A stretch of DNA of 64,000 nucleotides from UBA4479 sp963974935 (GCA_963974935.1 CAXBEV010000008.1:95009-159008), one strand, 5' to 3'; numbered from the stretch's first letter, positions 35,274 through 44,788 are shown. Translations and numbers: made by a program. The notes: a model not told the origin generated them from the letters alone.

Positions 35274-36530
35274 ATGAATCTTAAAGACCTTAAAGAAAAA
35301 ACCCCTGCTAATCTGTTGGCGTATGCCGAAGAGCTGGAAATCGAAAATGCGAGCTCGCTGCGCAAGCAGGATATGATGTTTGCGATCCTCAAGCAGTTGG
35401 CTGAGGACGATATTGCGATCTTCGGTGATGGTGTCCTTGAGGTGTTGCAAGACGGCTTTGGTTTCTTGCGCAGTCCGGAGTCGAACTACTTACCGGGTCC
35501 CGATGACATTTACGTCAGTCCGAGCCAGATTCGGCGGTTTTCGCTGCGCACTGGTGATACGGTCGAAGGCGAGATTCGTTCCCCGAAAGATGGTGAGCGT
35601 TACTTTGCGCTGTTGAAAATCAACAAGGTCAACTTCGAAGACCCGAGTGCGGTGCGTCACCGGATCAACTTTGACAACCTAACGCCGCTGTATCCGGAAG
35701 AGCGGCTGTTGATGGAAGTCGACGATCCTGAAATCAAAGACCCGACCAACCGGGTGCTTGATCTGATCAGCCCGCTCGGTAAAGGTCAGCGTGGATTGAT
35801 CGTGGCGCCGCCGCGTACCGGTAAGACGGTAATGCTGCAAAACATGGCAGCCTCCATCGCGCGCAACCATCCTGAATGTTATCTGATCGTGCTGCTGATC
35901 GATGAGCGGCCCGAGGAAGTTACCGATATGGCGCGCACCGTGCGCGGCGAAGTCATTTCATCGACGTTTGACGAGCCCGCCACCCGCCACGTCGCCGTTA
36001 CTGAAATGGTGCTCGAAAAGGCCAAGCGCCTGGTTGAACACAAACGCGATGTGATTATTCTTTTAGACTCAATCACTCGCCTCGCGCGCGCTTACAACAC
36101 CGTTGTGCCATCGTCAGGAAAGGTGTTGACCGGTGGTGTCGACGCCAATGCATTGCAGCGTCCGAAGCGTTTCTTCGGCGCCGCACGAAACATAGAAGAA
36201 GGTGGCTCGCTGACGATCATTGCGACTGCGCTGATTGATACCGGCTCGCGTATGGACGAGGTGATTTTCGAAGAATTTAAGGGTACCGGTAACTCGGAAA
36301 TTATCTTGGATCGTAAGCTTGCCGACAAGCGCATCTGGCCGACCATCGACATCACCAAGTCCGGTACCCGCAAGGAAGAGCTGCTGGTCGACAAAGGTAC
36401 GCTGTCGAAGATGTGGGTGTTGCGCCGGATCTTGATGCCGATGGGCGTCACCGATGCGATGGAATTCCTGCTCGATAAGATCAAGCATTCGAAGAACAAC
36501 GACGATTTCTTCGATTCAATGAACCAATAG
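35274..36530 (+). CDS. rho: Transcription termination factor Rho
   Basis: Hexameric RNA-dependent ATPase and helicase. N-terminal MNLKDLKEKTPANLLAYAEE, cold-shock-like RNP motif DGFGFLRS, Walker A APPRTGKT and Walker B VIILLDSITRLARAYN. The R-loop and C-terminal domain are complete. Length is 418 aa, the standard compact form. Followed by a strong terminator at 36554. Confidence 0.98.
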   Translation: MNLKDLKEKTPANLLAYAEELEIENASSLRKQDMMFAILKQLAEDDIAIFGDGVLEVLQDGFGFLRSPESNYLPGPDDIYVSPSQIRRFSLRTGDTVEGEIRSPKDGERYFALLKINKVNFEDPSAVRHRINFDNLTPLYPEERLLMEVDDPEIKDPTNRVLDLISPLGKGQRGLIVAPPRTGKTVMLQNMAASIARNHPECYLIVLLIDERPEEVTDMARTVRGEVISSTFDEPATRHVAVTEMVLEKAKRLVEHKRDVIILLDSITRLARAYNTVVPSSGKVLTGGVDANALQRPKRFFGAARNIEEGGSLTIIATALIDTGSRMDEVIFEEFKGTGNSEIILDRKLADKRIWPTIDITKSGTRKEELLVDKGTLSKMWVLRRILMPMGVTDAMEFLLDKIKHSKNNDDFFDSMNQ

Positions 36531-36553
36531 ATTTTGCCTTATTGGCAATAAGA

Positions 36554-36586
36554 AACGGCGGCTCCTGGGAGCCGCCGTTGTTTTTT
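36554..36586 (+). terminator. Intrinsic terminator after rho
   Basis: An 11-bp perfect stem (AACGGCGGCTC / GAGCCGCCGTT) with loop CTGG is followed by G and six T residues. It lies 24 bases after the rho stop and just before the convergent quinone oxidoreductase stop. Confidence 0.93.
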
Positions 36587-36608
36587 GTCGAATGTTGATA
36601 CGCCGGGT

Positions 36609-37580
36609 TTAGATGGTGAACACCGTCGAGCCGGTGGTCTTACGTGCTTCGAGGTCTGCATGCGCTTGTGCCGCATCCGACATTGCGTAGGTCTGGTTGA
36701 CGTTGATTTTCACGTCACCTGATGTCACCGCATCAAACAGATGCTTGGTGCCGTCTAAGACCAGCTCGCGGGTCGACGTGTGCGTACCCAGTGTCGGGCG
36801 CGTCACGTACAGCGAGCCCTTTGGGGCCAAGATGCCGGGATCGAACGGCGCGACTTTTCCCGATGCGTTGCCGTAGGTCACCATCGTGCCGAACGGCTGT
36901 AAGCTGTCCAACGAGTCCATGAACGTCGATTTACCGATGCTGTCGTAGGCAACCGCAACACCCTTGCCGTCAGTCAATTCTTTGACGCGGGTCGGGATGT
37001 TTTCGTCGCGATACATAATCGTGTGGTCGCAGCCGTTGGCTTTGGCCAGTGCGGCTTTTTCGTCGGAGCCGACGCAGCCGATGATGTTGGCACCGAGCTT
37101 CTTTGCCCACTGACACAAGATGAGGCCAACGCCGCCTGCGGCGGCATAGACCAAAATGTTGTCACCCGGCTGAACCTTGTAGGTACGGAACAACAAGTAT
37201 TGCGCGGTGAGGCCTTTGAGCATCATTGCCGCTGCAGTTTCGTCGCTGATGGCGTCCGGCAGTTTGACGACTTTGAGGGTCGGCATGCAGCGGGCTTCGG
37301 CATAGGCGCCTGGGACCATCGGGTAAGCGACGCGGTCGCCGGGCTTAAATTCGGTAACACCCTCACCGACGGCTTCGATGACGCCGGCGGCTTCCATGCC
37401 AATGATCGCTGGAAACTCGACCGGATACAGGCCGGAGCGGAAATAGACATCGATGTAGTTGAGGCCCACGGCGTTTTGCTTAATACGGACTTCGCCCGGT
37501 GCCGGGTCGCCGACCTCGACGTCTTCCCACTTCATTACTTCCGGACCGCCGGCTTCGTGGACGCGGATGGCTTTGGTCAT
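36609..37580 (-). CDS. NADPH:quinone oxidoreductase (zinc-independent MDR family)
   Basis: 323-aa medium-chain dehydrogenase without the catalytic-zinc residues, like E. coli QorA. It has VGLNYIDVYFRSGLYP, the NADP Rossmann loop AAAGGVGLILCQWAKKLG and a C-terminal dimerisation region. Reduces quinones by one-electron transfer in known members. On the minus strand, convergent with rho. Starts ATG at 37580 with a GGGGAGAG leader. Confidence 0.93.
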   Translation of the reverse strand: MTKAIRVHEAGGPEVMKWEDVEVGDPAPGEVRIKQNAVGLNYIDVYFRSGLYPVEFPAIIGMEAAGVIEAVGEGVTEFKPGDRVAYPMVPGAYAEARCMPTLKVVKLPDAISDETAAAMMLKGLTAQYLLFRTYKVQPGDNILVYAAAGGVGLILCQWAKKLGANIIGCVGSDEKAALAKANGCDHTIMYRDENIPTRVKELTDGKGVAVAYDSIGKSTFMDSLDSLQPFGTMVTYGNASGKVAPFDPGILAPKGSLYVTRPTLGTHTSTRELVLDGTKHLFDAVTSGDVKINVNQTYAMSDAAQAHADLEARKTTGSTVFTI

Positions 37581-37646
37581 GGTGCTCTCCCCAAGATGTT
37601 TATGAATTAAAGATTCGAATGTACGTTTATATAAGGAACCTGACCG

Positions 37647-38114
37647 CTAAACGGCAAGGTGAATACCTTCGAGGGTCAGCAGTTGGCGTTTGGTGTCTGG
37701 GCCGTCGGCAAAGGAATAGCCGGCCAAGGCGTTTCCCGCTCCCAAGATTCGATGACACGGAATGAGTATCGGCAACGGGTTTGCCGCGCAGGCACCGCCG
37801 ATGGCACGGGGTGCACTTTGGATACGACGTGCAAATTCGCCGTATGTTTCGGTGTGACCATACCCGACCTCACACATTGCAGCCCAGATTTCTTGGCGAC
37901 GTTTCGGGCCTTGAGGTGCCAACGGCAGATCGAATTCTTTCAGGCGACCGTCAAAATAGGCATCAAGCTGTCGCTTTGCTTCGGTTAATAGCGTATCGCC
38001 AGGGCCGTTATCAGGTGCGCGACCGGATTCTAAAGCGATCAGGGCGGCGCCATCTGAGAAAATCGTGAGTGCGCCTATGGGGGATGAAAACGAGAGATGG
38101 TTAGGTTTGTTCAT
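37647..38114 (-). CDS. ogt: Methylated-DNA-[protein]-cysteine S-methyltransferase
   Basis: Suicide repair protein for O6-alkylguanine. The active-site motif is PCHRILG (119-125) with AIGGACAANP before it. Starting at the ATG at 38114 gives 155 aa; a longer frame to 38165 is less likely. The ribosome binding site is weak in either case. It lacks the N-terminal AraC domain of Ada, so it is the Ogt type. Confidence 0.93.
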   Translation of the reverse strand: MNKPNHLSFSSPIGALTIFSDGAALIALESGRAPDNGPGDTLLTEAKRQLDAYFDGRLKEFDLPLAPQGPKRRQEIWAAMCEVGYGHTETYGEFARRIQSAPRAIGGACAANPLPILIPCHRILGAGNALAGYSFADGPDTKRQLLTLEGIHLAV

Positions 38115-38231
38115 AAATAGGCTCGCTATACGAAATGTGAGGGCCGTTGCCAGCGCGCCCCTCAACCGATTAGGTTGTCATGAGCGCGGTTATTGACTGT
38201 GGCTCGTACCCGGACCTTGGGAGGGACCGTG

Positions 38232-38483
38232 ATGAAGGTCAAGATTGATATCGACTGCACACCGGAAGAAGCACGTTCGTTCTTTGGTTTGCCTGACGTG
38301 AAGCCGATGCAGGACGTGATGATGAAAGAAGTCGAACAACGTCTGATGGCGAACGTTCAGGCGATGGACCCGGAAGTGATGATCAAAACCTGGTTGCCCG
38401 CGGGCATTCAGGGGTGGGAACAGATGCAACGCATGTTCTGGTCGCAGATGGCCGGCGGCGATACGGATAAGAAGGACGATTAA
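38232..38483 (+). CDS. DUF6489-type small protein
   Basis: 83 aa starting MKVKIDIDCTPEEARSFFGL, then MMKEVEQRLM and PAGIQGWEQMQRMFW. The pattern of a small helical protein with TPEEAR-FFGLPDV is widespread in alphaproteobacteria. Function unknown. GGGAGG precedes the ATG at 38232. The ferredoxin gene follows by 2 bases, so the two probably act or at least are made together. Confidence 0.8.
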   Translation: MKVKIDIDCTPEEARSFFGLPDVKPMQDVMMKEVEQRLMANVQAMDPEVMIKTWLPAGIQGWEQMQRMFWSQMAGGDTDKKDD

Positions 38484-38485
38484 GA

Positions 38486-38842
38486 ATGAGCGATGGTGCC
38501 GACAATGGGTCGGGGGATCCCGCACCGTTTTATGATGCGCATGTTTTCGTGTGTATGAATGAACGCCCAGAGGGACATGAACGTGGTTCGTGCGCGCGCA
38601 AGGGCTCAGTGATGTTGCGCAACTACTTCAAGGCGCGCGTGAAAGAGCTTGGTTTGGAACGGACCCGAATCAATCAAGCCGGTTGCCTGGACCGGTGCGA
38701 ACTTGGGCCGACGTTGGTGATTTATCCGGAAGGCATCTGGTATCATTGCGAAACCGCTGAAGACGTGGATGAAATCATTTCCGAGCATCTGCAAAATGGC
38801 CGTCGGGTTGAACGCTTAATGCTTCGTCCCGAAGATGGCTGA
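38486..38842 (+). CDS. (2Fe-2S) thioredoxin-like ferredoxin
   Basis: 118-aa protein with VFVCMNERP, GSCARKGS and AGCLDRCELGPTLVIYPEG: the four-cysteine arrangement of the thioredoxin-like 2Fe-2S ferredoxins. Small cytosolic electron carrier; partner unknown. It forms a two-gene unit with the DUF6489 gene. Stop at 38842, then mnmE 54 bases on. Confidence 0.92.
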   Translation: MSDGADNGSGDPAPFYDAHVFVCMNERPEGHERGSCARKGSVMLRNYFKARVKELGLERTRINQAGCLDRCELGPTLVIYPEGIWYHCETAEDVDEIISEHLQNGRRVERLMLRPEDG

Positions 38843-38896
38843 ACACATTATATAGTAGCACCCACAATATGTTGGGCTTGAGAGAGACCTAAGCCC

Positions 38897-40273
38897 TTGA
38901 AAACAGACTCAGAAACGATTTTCGCCCTTGCCAGCGCGCCCGGTCGGGGCGGTGTGGCGGTGGTGCGGGTGTCTGGTGTGCAGGCCGGCACAGCGTTGTT
39001 GGCGCTCGCGCCGGATCTGAAATCCCTCCCGGTGCCCCGTATGGCGACCCGGGTATTTCTTTACGCACCCGAATCGATTGCCGGTAATTCGGCGGCATCT
39101 TCGGATCGGATTGATGACGGGTTAGCGCTCTGGTTTCCGGGGCCCGCCAGCTTCACCGGCGAAGATGTGGTCGAGCTGCATGTCCATGGTGGCGCCGCCG
39201 TGTTGGATGCTCTTTTGACGAGTCTCTCGCGTCTGGGCGGACTTCGGCCAGCGAACCCCGGTGAATTTACCCGACGCGCCTTTGAGTATGGGAAAATGGA
39301 TTTGACGGCCGCCGAGGCCATTGCGGATTTGGTGGATGCAGAAACCACGGCGCAACGGCGCCAGGCTTTGGCGCAAATGGGCGGCGGTCTGGCGGCGCTG
39401 TATGATGATTGGCGGCGGCGCTTGGTCGGGGCGATGGCGTTCACCGAGGCCAGCATCGATTTCGCCGAAGAAGATATTCCCGACGATCTTGTAAGGCAAA
39501 GTTTAGAGGCGGTCGCGACGGTGGCTGAGGAGCTTCGCGCGCACCTCAATGATCAGAACGTTGGAGAACGGATTCGCGATGGTTTCCGCATCGCGCTCAC
39601 TGGCGCGCCGAACGTTGGCAAATCGAGCTTGATGAATGCGTTGGCAAAGCGTGACGTGGCGATTGTTTCAGCTACGGCCGGGACGACTCGCGACGCGATT
39701 GAAGTGCCTTTGGACCTGGGGGGTTTTCCGGCCATCTTGATCGATACGGCGGGCCTGCGCGACAGCGATGACGAGATCGAACAGGAAGGCGTGCGGCGTG
39801 CGCGGGCGCATGCGGCGGCGGCGGACGTACGGATTGTTTTACTAGATGCGATGGCGGCCCAGGGTATGCCCGAGGTGCCCGCAATAGATCAGATGGAGAT
39901 CATTGCGGTCAATAAGATCGACGAAGCCCCTGCCCCAGCTTGGGTTGATGGGGTCAACGTGCTGGGACTTTCGGTCAAGACCGGCGATGGTTTGCGGGTG
40001 TTTATCGCGGCGATGACGGATCGTGTACGAGTCCTTGCTGGGTCGCGCGCCACATCAACGCCACCCTTGACGCGGGCGCGTCATCGTTATGCGCTGGAAG
40101 CGTGCGCCGATGCGCTGGGCCGGGTTTTGGCCGGTGCGGAGGCCGGTGCGGATGTGGAGATGGTGGCGGAGGATTTGCGACTGGCGGCACAGGCGCTCGG
40201 GCGAATCACCGGACGGGTCGATGTTGAAGAGTTGTTGGATAAAATATTCCGGGACTTTTGCATTGGGAAATAA
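38897..40273 (+). CDS. mnmE: tRNA modification GTPase MnmE (TrmE)
   Basis: With MnmG it forms the complex making the (carboxymethyl)aminomethyl modification of U34 in tRNAs. N-terminal folate-binding domain (TIFALASAPGRGGVAVVRVSG), an inserted G domain with G1 GAPNVGKS (about 236), G3 DTAGLRD and G4 NKID, and the C-terminal redox Cys in FCIGK. The start is TTG. Length is 458 aa. Two parS sites follow. Confidence 0.95.
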   Translation: MKTDSETIFALASAPGRGGVAVVRVSGVQAGTALLALAPDLKSLPVPRMATRVFLYAPESIAGNSAASSDRIDDGLALWFPGPASFTGEDVVELHVHGGAAVLDALLTSLSRLGGLRPANPGEFTRRAFEYGKMDLTAAEAIADLVDAETTAQRRQALAQMGGGLAALYDDWRRRLVGAMAFTEASIDFAEEDIPDDLVRQSLEAVATVAEELRAHLNDQNVGERIRDGFRIALTGAPNVGKSSLMNALAKRDVAIVSATAGTTRDAIEVPLDLGGFPAILIDTAGLRDSDDEIEQEGVRRARAHAAAADVRIVLLDAMAAQGMPEVPAIDQMEIIAVNKIDEAPAPAWVDGVNVLGLSVKTGDGLRVFIAAMTDRVRVLAGSRATSTPPLTRARHRYALEACADALGRVLAGAEAGADVEMVAEDLRLAAQALGRITGRVDVEELLDKIFRDFCIGK

Positions 40274-40289
40274 TCTTCAAAGGGCGATC

Positions 40290-40305
40290 TGTTTCACGTG
40301 AAACA
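40290..40305. promoter_or_regulatory. parS: parS centromere site 1
   Basis: TGTTTCACGTGAAACA, a perfect 16-bp palindrome identical to the conserved bacterial parS consensus bound by ParB. Lies between mnmE and mnmG, about 8 kb from oriC. Confidence 0.93.
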
Positions 40306-40368
40306 TTCGATGCTTGAAGTTTTTTCAGAGAGCCCGAATGCGGCCGGACGGAAACACGGTTAACAAAG

Positions 40369-40384
40369 CGTTTCACGTGAAACA
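40369..40384. promoter_or_regulatory. parS: parS centromere site 2
   Basis: CGTTTCACGTGAAACA matches the parS consensus at 15 of 16 positions, 79 bases from site 1. Both sit in the mnmE-mnmG gap, upstream of the mnmG start. Confidence 0.9.
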
Positions 40385-40459
40385 TTCAAGCGGGATGAAT
40401 TGACTCGCATACAGTGTGCCCCTATGTTCCGCGCCATAGGCAATCCTTGGGATTAAGCT

Positions 40460-42343
40460 ATGCCAGACGTGTCTTCTAAATATGATGTGATCGTTGTTGG
40501 TGGTGGGCACGCCGGTGCCGAGGCCGCTGCGGCGGCGGCCCGGATGGGCGCGCGCACGGTGTTGGTCACGCATCGGCTTGAGACCATTGGCGAGATGTCG
40601 TGCAATCCGGCCATCGGCGGTTTGGCCAAGGGTCAGTTGGTGCGTGAAGTCGACGCGTTGGACGGCCTGATGGGCCGCGCCATTGATCGGGCCGGGATTC
40701 AGTTTCGTATGCTCAATCGGTCGAAAGGGCCAGCGGTGCGTGGGCCCCGTGCGCAGGCCGATCGCAAGCTCTATCGGAATGCTATTCAGTCCCTGCTCGC
40801 CGAAATACCGAACTTGGATATCATCGCCGACCCCGTCGAAGATTTACTTTTATCGGACGATGGTCGCCGCGTACTCGGTGTGCGGACGGGCTCGGGCCGA
40901 GATATTTCGGCGCCGTCGGTGGTGATCACGACCGGGACATTTTTGCGCGGCTTGATCCATGTGGGAGACAAAAAGATCCCGGCGGGCCGCGTTGGTGATA
41001 AGCCGGCGATCGGTCTTGCGTACACCATCAAACGACTGGGGTTGCCGCTGGGGCGCCTGAAGACCGGGACACCGCCCCGTCTGGATGGCCGGACCATAGA
41101 TTGGTCGAGCTTGGATGCGCAGCCGGCGGATGATCCCCCGGTGCCCTTTTCGTATCTGACGGACCGGATCACGGTACCGCAGATCCCCTGTCATATCACG
41201 TATACGACCGCAGCGACCCATCAGCTGATCACCGAAAATCTCAGTCGTTCGGCGATGTACTCGGGTCAGATCGAGGGGATCGGGCCGCGTTATTGCCCGT
41301 CGGTCGAAGATAAAGTCGTGCGCTTTGCCGACAAACCGCGCCATCAGATTTTCTTGGAGCCGGAAGGCCTGGACGACCCGACGATTTATCCGAACGGTAT
41401 TTCCACCTCGCTGCCGAAAGATGTGCAGCTGGCGATGTTGAAAACCATACCGGGTCTGGAAGATGCTGTGATGCTTCAGCCCGGGTACGCCATCGAATAC
41501 GATTTTGTTGATCCCCGCGCGCTCACCCGACGACTGGAAACTCATGCTGTCGCCGGTCTTTATCTGGCCGGGCAAATCAATGGCACGACCGGGTATGAAG
41601 AAGCTGCAGCCCAGGGTTTAATGGCCGGCGTGAACGCAGCACTGTCTGCAAGCGGTAGCGAGATGCGGTTCGAACTGGATCGTGCGGAAGCCTACATCGG
41701 CGTGATGATTGATGATCTGGTGACGTTGGGTACGAAAGAGCCGTATCGGATGTTCACGTCGCGTGCCGAGTATCGTCTGATGTTGCGTGCAGATAACGCG
41801 GATTTGCGCCTTACCGAACGGGGTCTTGAGATTGGCTGTGTCGGTCGCGAACGGGCGGAATTTTTTGCGCGAAAGAAAGCCGCGCTGGATGCGGCTCGAA
41901 ACCATCTACGCGACATCAATGCATCGCCGACGGCGCTTCGCGCCGAAGGGTTGGAAATCAATCAAGACGGTGTGCGGCGTAATGGTATGGATTTGTTGGC
42001 GTATCCTGGGATCGATATGGCGCGCCTGGCATTGATCTGGCCGGATTTGCAGGGCCAGCGCCCTGATGTGGTCGAGCAGTTGGAGATCGAGGCGGCGTAT
42101 GCCAATTACCTGGAGCGTCAAGACGCCGATGTCAAAGCGATGCGTCGGGATGAATCGTTGCGATTACCTGAGACCCTAGATTATTTCGCGATCCCGAGTT
42201 TGTCTAATGAAGTCTGTGATAAGCTCACAAAGGTTCGGCCGGAAACGCTTGGCCAAGCTGCACGCATTTCTGGGGTGACCCCCGCCGCCATCACGGCATT
42301 GCTAGCTTACGTAAAGCGCGGCCATCACCGCCTGTCCGCATAG
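40460..42343 (+). CDS. mnmG: tRNA uridine-5-carboxymethylaminomethyl modification enzyme MnmG (GidA)
   Basis: FAD-dependent partner of MnmE in U34 modification of tRNA. FAD motif VVGGGHAGAEAAAAAARMG at the N-terminus, then MSCNPAIGGLAKGQLVREVDALDG, FTSRAEYRLMLR and a C-terminal helical domain. Length is 627 aa, complete. A parS site lies just after it. Confidence 0.97.
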   Translation: MPDVSSKYDVIVVGGGHAGAEAAAAAARMGARTVLVTHRLETIGEMSCNPAIGGLAKGQLVREVDALDGLMGRAIDRAGIQFRMLNRSKGPAVRGPRAQADRKLYRNAIQSLLAEIPNLDIIADPVEDLLLSDDGRRVLGVRTGSGRDISAPSVVITTGTFLRGLIHVGDKKIPAGRVGDKPAIGLAYTIKRLGLPLGRLKTGTPPRLDGRTIDWSSLDAQPADDPPVPFSYLTDRITVPQIPCHITYTTAATHQLITENLSRSAMYSGQIEGIGPRYCPSVEDKVVRFADKPRHQIFLEPEGLDDPTIYPNGISTSLPKDVQLAMLKTIPGLEDAVMLQPGYAIEYDFVDPRALTRRLETHAVAGLYLAGQINGTTGYEEAAAQGLMAGVNAALSASGSEMRFELDRAEAYIGVMIDDLVTLGTKEPYRMFTSRAEYRLMLRADNADLRLTERGLEIGCVGRERAEFFARKKAALDAARNHLRDINASPTALRAEGLEINQDGVRRNGMDLLAYPGIDMARLALIWPDLQGQRPDVVEQLEIEAAYANYLERQDADVKAMRRDESLRLPETLDYFAIPSLSNEVCDKLTKVRPETLGQAARISGVTPAAITALLAYVKRGHHRLSA

Positions 42344-42349
42344 ACCCGA

Positions 42350-42365
42350 TGTTTCACGTGAAACA
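42350..42365. promoter_or_regulatory. parS: parS centromere site 3
   Basis: TGTTTCACGTGAAACA, perfect, lying 6 bases after the mnmG stop and 11 bases before the rsmG ATG. It lies inside the likely leader of the rsmG-parA-parB unit, so ParB spreading could affect that transcript. Confidence 0.93.
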
Positions 42366-42376
42366 CGCCGGCGTCA

Positions 42377-43009
42377 ATGTCTGATCAAGCACCCCTCTCC
42401 CCAAGTGCGTGCGCAGAGGCCCTTGGCGGCCTTGATGCCGCAACGCTGGATCGTCTCGGCACATATCTAACGGTCTTGGTGAAGTGGCAGGCCGCGATCA
42501 ATTTGGTCAGCGCAAAATCCCTGCAAGATCCCTGGCGGCGGCATATCCTCGATAGCGCACAACTCGCGTCCTATATTCGGGCGGATGATACCATTGCCGA
42601 CCTCGGCAGCGGCGCTGGATTGCCCGGCTTAATCTTGGCGATTATGACCGGCTGTCCCACCGATTTGATCGAGAGTGATCAACGTAAAGCAACATTCTTG
42701 CGCGAAGCCGCGCGGCTGACGGACACCCCTGTGACCGTGCATGCCGCTCGCGCCGAAGCCGTCCCCCCATTGGGCGCAAGTGTTGTGACGGCGCGGGCCT
42801 TGGCGCCGTTGGAAAGGCTTTTACCGTGGGTCTATCGGCATCTCGCGCCGGAGGGCCGGGCGGTGATTCTTAAGGGTGCCGGAGTCGATGAGGAATTGAC
42901 GCCTGCGCGCAAACAATGGAGTATGTCTGAGATGCAAAATGACAGTCTGTCGGACGCGTCAGGTCGTGTCCTCACACTCACAAAATTGGCGCCAATCAAT
43001 GTCGGCTGA
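42377..43009 (+). CDS. rsmG: 16S rRNA (guanine-N7)-methyltransferase RsmG (GidB)
   Basis: Methylates G527 of 16S rRNA. The SAM-binding motif ADLGSGAGLPGLILAI and the preceding HILDSAQL are typical. Length is 210 aa. Its 3' end overlaps the parA start by 11 bases, linking rRNA methylation and segregation genes as in most alphaproteobacteria. Confidence 0.94.
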   Translation: MSDQAPLSPSACAEALGGLDAATLDRLGTYLTVLVKWQAAINLVSAKSLQDPWRRHILDSAQLASYIRADDTIADLGSGAGLPGLILAIMTGCPTDLIESDQRKATFLREAARLTDTPVTVHAARAEAVPPLGASVVTARALAPLERLLPWVYRHLAPEGRAVILKGAGVDEELTPARKQWSMSEMQNDSLSDASGRVLTLTKLAPINVG

Positions 43010-43805
43010 GCCCCTTCTCAATCCCCGCCATACGCGGATTATCGCCATCGCCAACCAAAAGGGCGGTGTCGGTAAAACCACAACCGCGATCAATCTGGCA
43101 ACAGCGCTTGCCGCAATTAAACAACGCGTGTTGGTGATTGATCTGGATCCGCAAGGCAATGCCTCGACCGGTCTTGGTATTTCGCAAGCCGCCCGGGGCA
43201 AAAACACTTATCACGTTTTGATCCGCGAGATTGCGCTGCATGAAGCTGTGCTGCAGACGGATATTCCGAACTTGGATATCGTGCCCTCTGGCATCGATTT
43301 GTCGGGTGCTGAAATTGAATTGGTAGACGTTGACCGTCGCGAGTTCTGTCTCCGTGAAGCTTTAATGCTGGCGCAAGCGGATTACGATTACATCTTGATC
43401 GATTGCCCTCCAGCCTTGGGTTTGTTGACGATCAACGCGTTGGTTGCCGCGCAGGCCGTCTTGGTGCCGTTGCAGTGCGAGTTCTTTGCGCTTGAAGGTG
43501 TGTCGCTTTTGGTGCGCACCATTGAACGGGTCAAGGCGACCTATAATCCGGGTCTCGAGATCCAAGGCATCGTGCTGACGATGTTTGACCGTCGCAACAA
43601 TCTATCGGGCGCGGTTGCCGACGATGTCCGAGCGTATTTCGGTGATAAGGTTTATGAAACCGTGATCCCCCGAAACGTAAAGGTTTCCGAGGCGCCGTCC
43701 CATGGTCGCCCGGTGATCGTTTATGATATGGAATGTGCTGGTTCGCAGGCGTATTTAAGCTTGGCCGGTGAGGTTATTCACCGTGAACGGCGATTGAGTG
43801 CGTGA
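42999..43805 (+). CDS. parA: Chromosome partitioning ATPase ParA
   Basis: Walker-type ATPase that drives origin segregation with ParB-parS. Deviant Walker A KGGVGKTT (21-28), VLVIDLDPQGNASTGLG and DYDYILIDCPPALG. I place the start at 42999, inside the end of rsmG, giving 268 aa; an earlier ATG inside rsmG is not needed. The stop overlaps the parB start (TGATG). Confidence 0.97.
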   Translation: MSAEPLLNPRHTRIIAIANQKGGVGKTTTAINLATALAAIKQRVLVIDLDPQGNASTGLGISQAARGKNTYHVLIREIALHEAVLQTDIPNLDIVPSGIDLSGAEIELVDVDRREFCLREALMLAQADYDYILIDCPPALGLLTINALVAAQAVLVPLQCEFFALEGVSLLVRTIERVKATYNPGLEIQGIVLTMFDRRNNLSGAVADDVRAYFGDKVYETVIPRNVKVSEAPSHGRPVIVYDMECAGSQAYLSLAGEVIHRERRLSA

Positions 43806-44788
43806 TGGCTGAAAAGAAAAAACTTGGGCGCGGCTTATCTGCGCTGTTGGGTGAGCAAAACGAAGACTACGCCAAGCTAGATCGCGTGCGCATGTCTAAG
43901 CCTGTCGCCGTCGAATTGCTGCACCCGGGTAAATATCAGCCACGGCATCATGTTGATGAAGCAGCAATTGATGCGCTGGCGCAATCGATCAAAGAAAAAG
44001 GCGTGTTACAGCCATTGCTGGTGCGCCGCCATCCTACGGATCCATCCGCTTTTGAAATCATTGCCGGCGAACGCCGCTGGCGCGCCGCGCAAAAGGCGCA
44101 ACTCCACGAAGTACCTGTAATCATTAAAGATTTTGATGATCAGACGACTCTTGAAGTTGCTCTGATCGAGAATGTGCAACGTGAAGACCTGTCGGCCATC
44201 GAAGAAGCCGACGCCTTTCAGCGTTTGATGGATGAATTCAGCCATACGCAAGATGACGTTGCCCGCATGGTCGGTAAAAGCCGAAGTCATATTGCGAATA
44301 CGCTCCGCCTTTTGGCGTTGGATGCGAAAGTGAAACAGCTTGTTGAACAAGGTCTATTAAGCGCTGGCCATGCCCGCACGTTGATCGGGGTCGAGGGCGC
44401 TTATGAAAAAGCCAAGCAGATCATCGACAAAGCGTTGAGTGTTCGCGAAGCCGAAAAGCTTGCGCGTCAATCATCGAGCAAAACCACCAAATCCAAATCA
44501 CACGCAAAACCGAAAGACATCGATACCATTGCCTTAGAGCGGGACTTGAGCAATGCCCTTGGCCTCAAAGTGGTTATCGATGGGACCGGCGCCAAAGGGT
44601 CGTTGAAAATCGCTTATGATAATCTTGATCAGTTGGATGCCGTCATCGCAATGCTGCGTGGTGAAGGCACTGTCGATCATGCGCCAGATTCGGATGCCGT
44701 GGCGGAAGACGATGTGACGGAGATACCCCGCGACACCGGCCCGAAGCTTTCTGTCAGTTTAAAGCCAAAATCGGCGACACAATCATAA
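43805..44788 (+). CDS. parB: Chromosome partitioning protein ParB
   Basis: CTP-dependent clamp that loads at parS. It has MAEKKKLGRGLSALLG, LLHPGKYQPRHHVDEAAI and the CTPase motif GERRWR (88-93). The helix-turn-helix is VARMVGKSRSHIANTLRLLAL, and a C-terminal dimerisation region follows. Length is 327 aa. Three parS sites lie within 4 kb upstream. Confidence 0.97.
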   Translation: MAEKKKLGRGLSALLGEQNEDYAKLDRVRMSKPVAVELLHPGKYQPRHHVDEAAIDALAQSIKEKGVLQPLLVRRHPTDPSAFEIIAGERRWRAAQKAQLHEVPVIIKDFDDQTTLEVALIENVQREDLSAIEEADAFQRLMDEFSHTQDDVARMVGKSRSHIANTLRLLALDAKVKQLVEQGLLSAGHARTLIGVEGAYEKAKQIIDKALSVREAEKLARQSSSKTTKSKSHAKPKDIDTIALERDLSNALGLKVVIDGTGAKGSLKIAYDNLDQLDAVIAMLRGEGTVDHAPDSDAVAEDDVTEIPRDTGPKLSVSLKPKSATQS

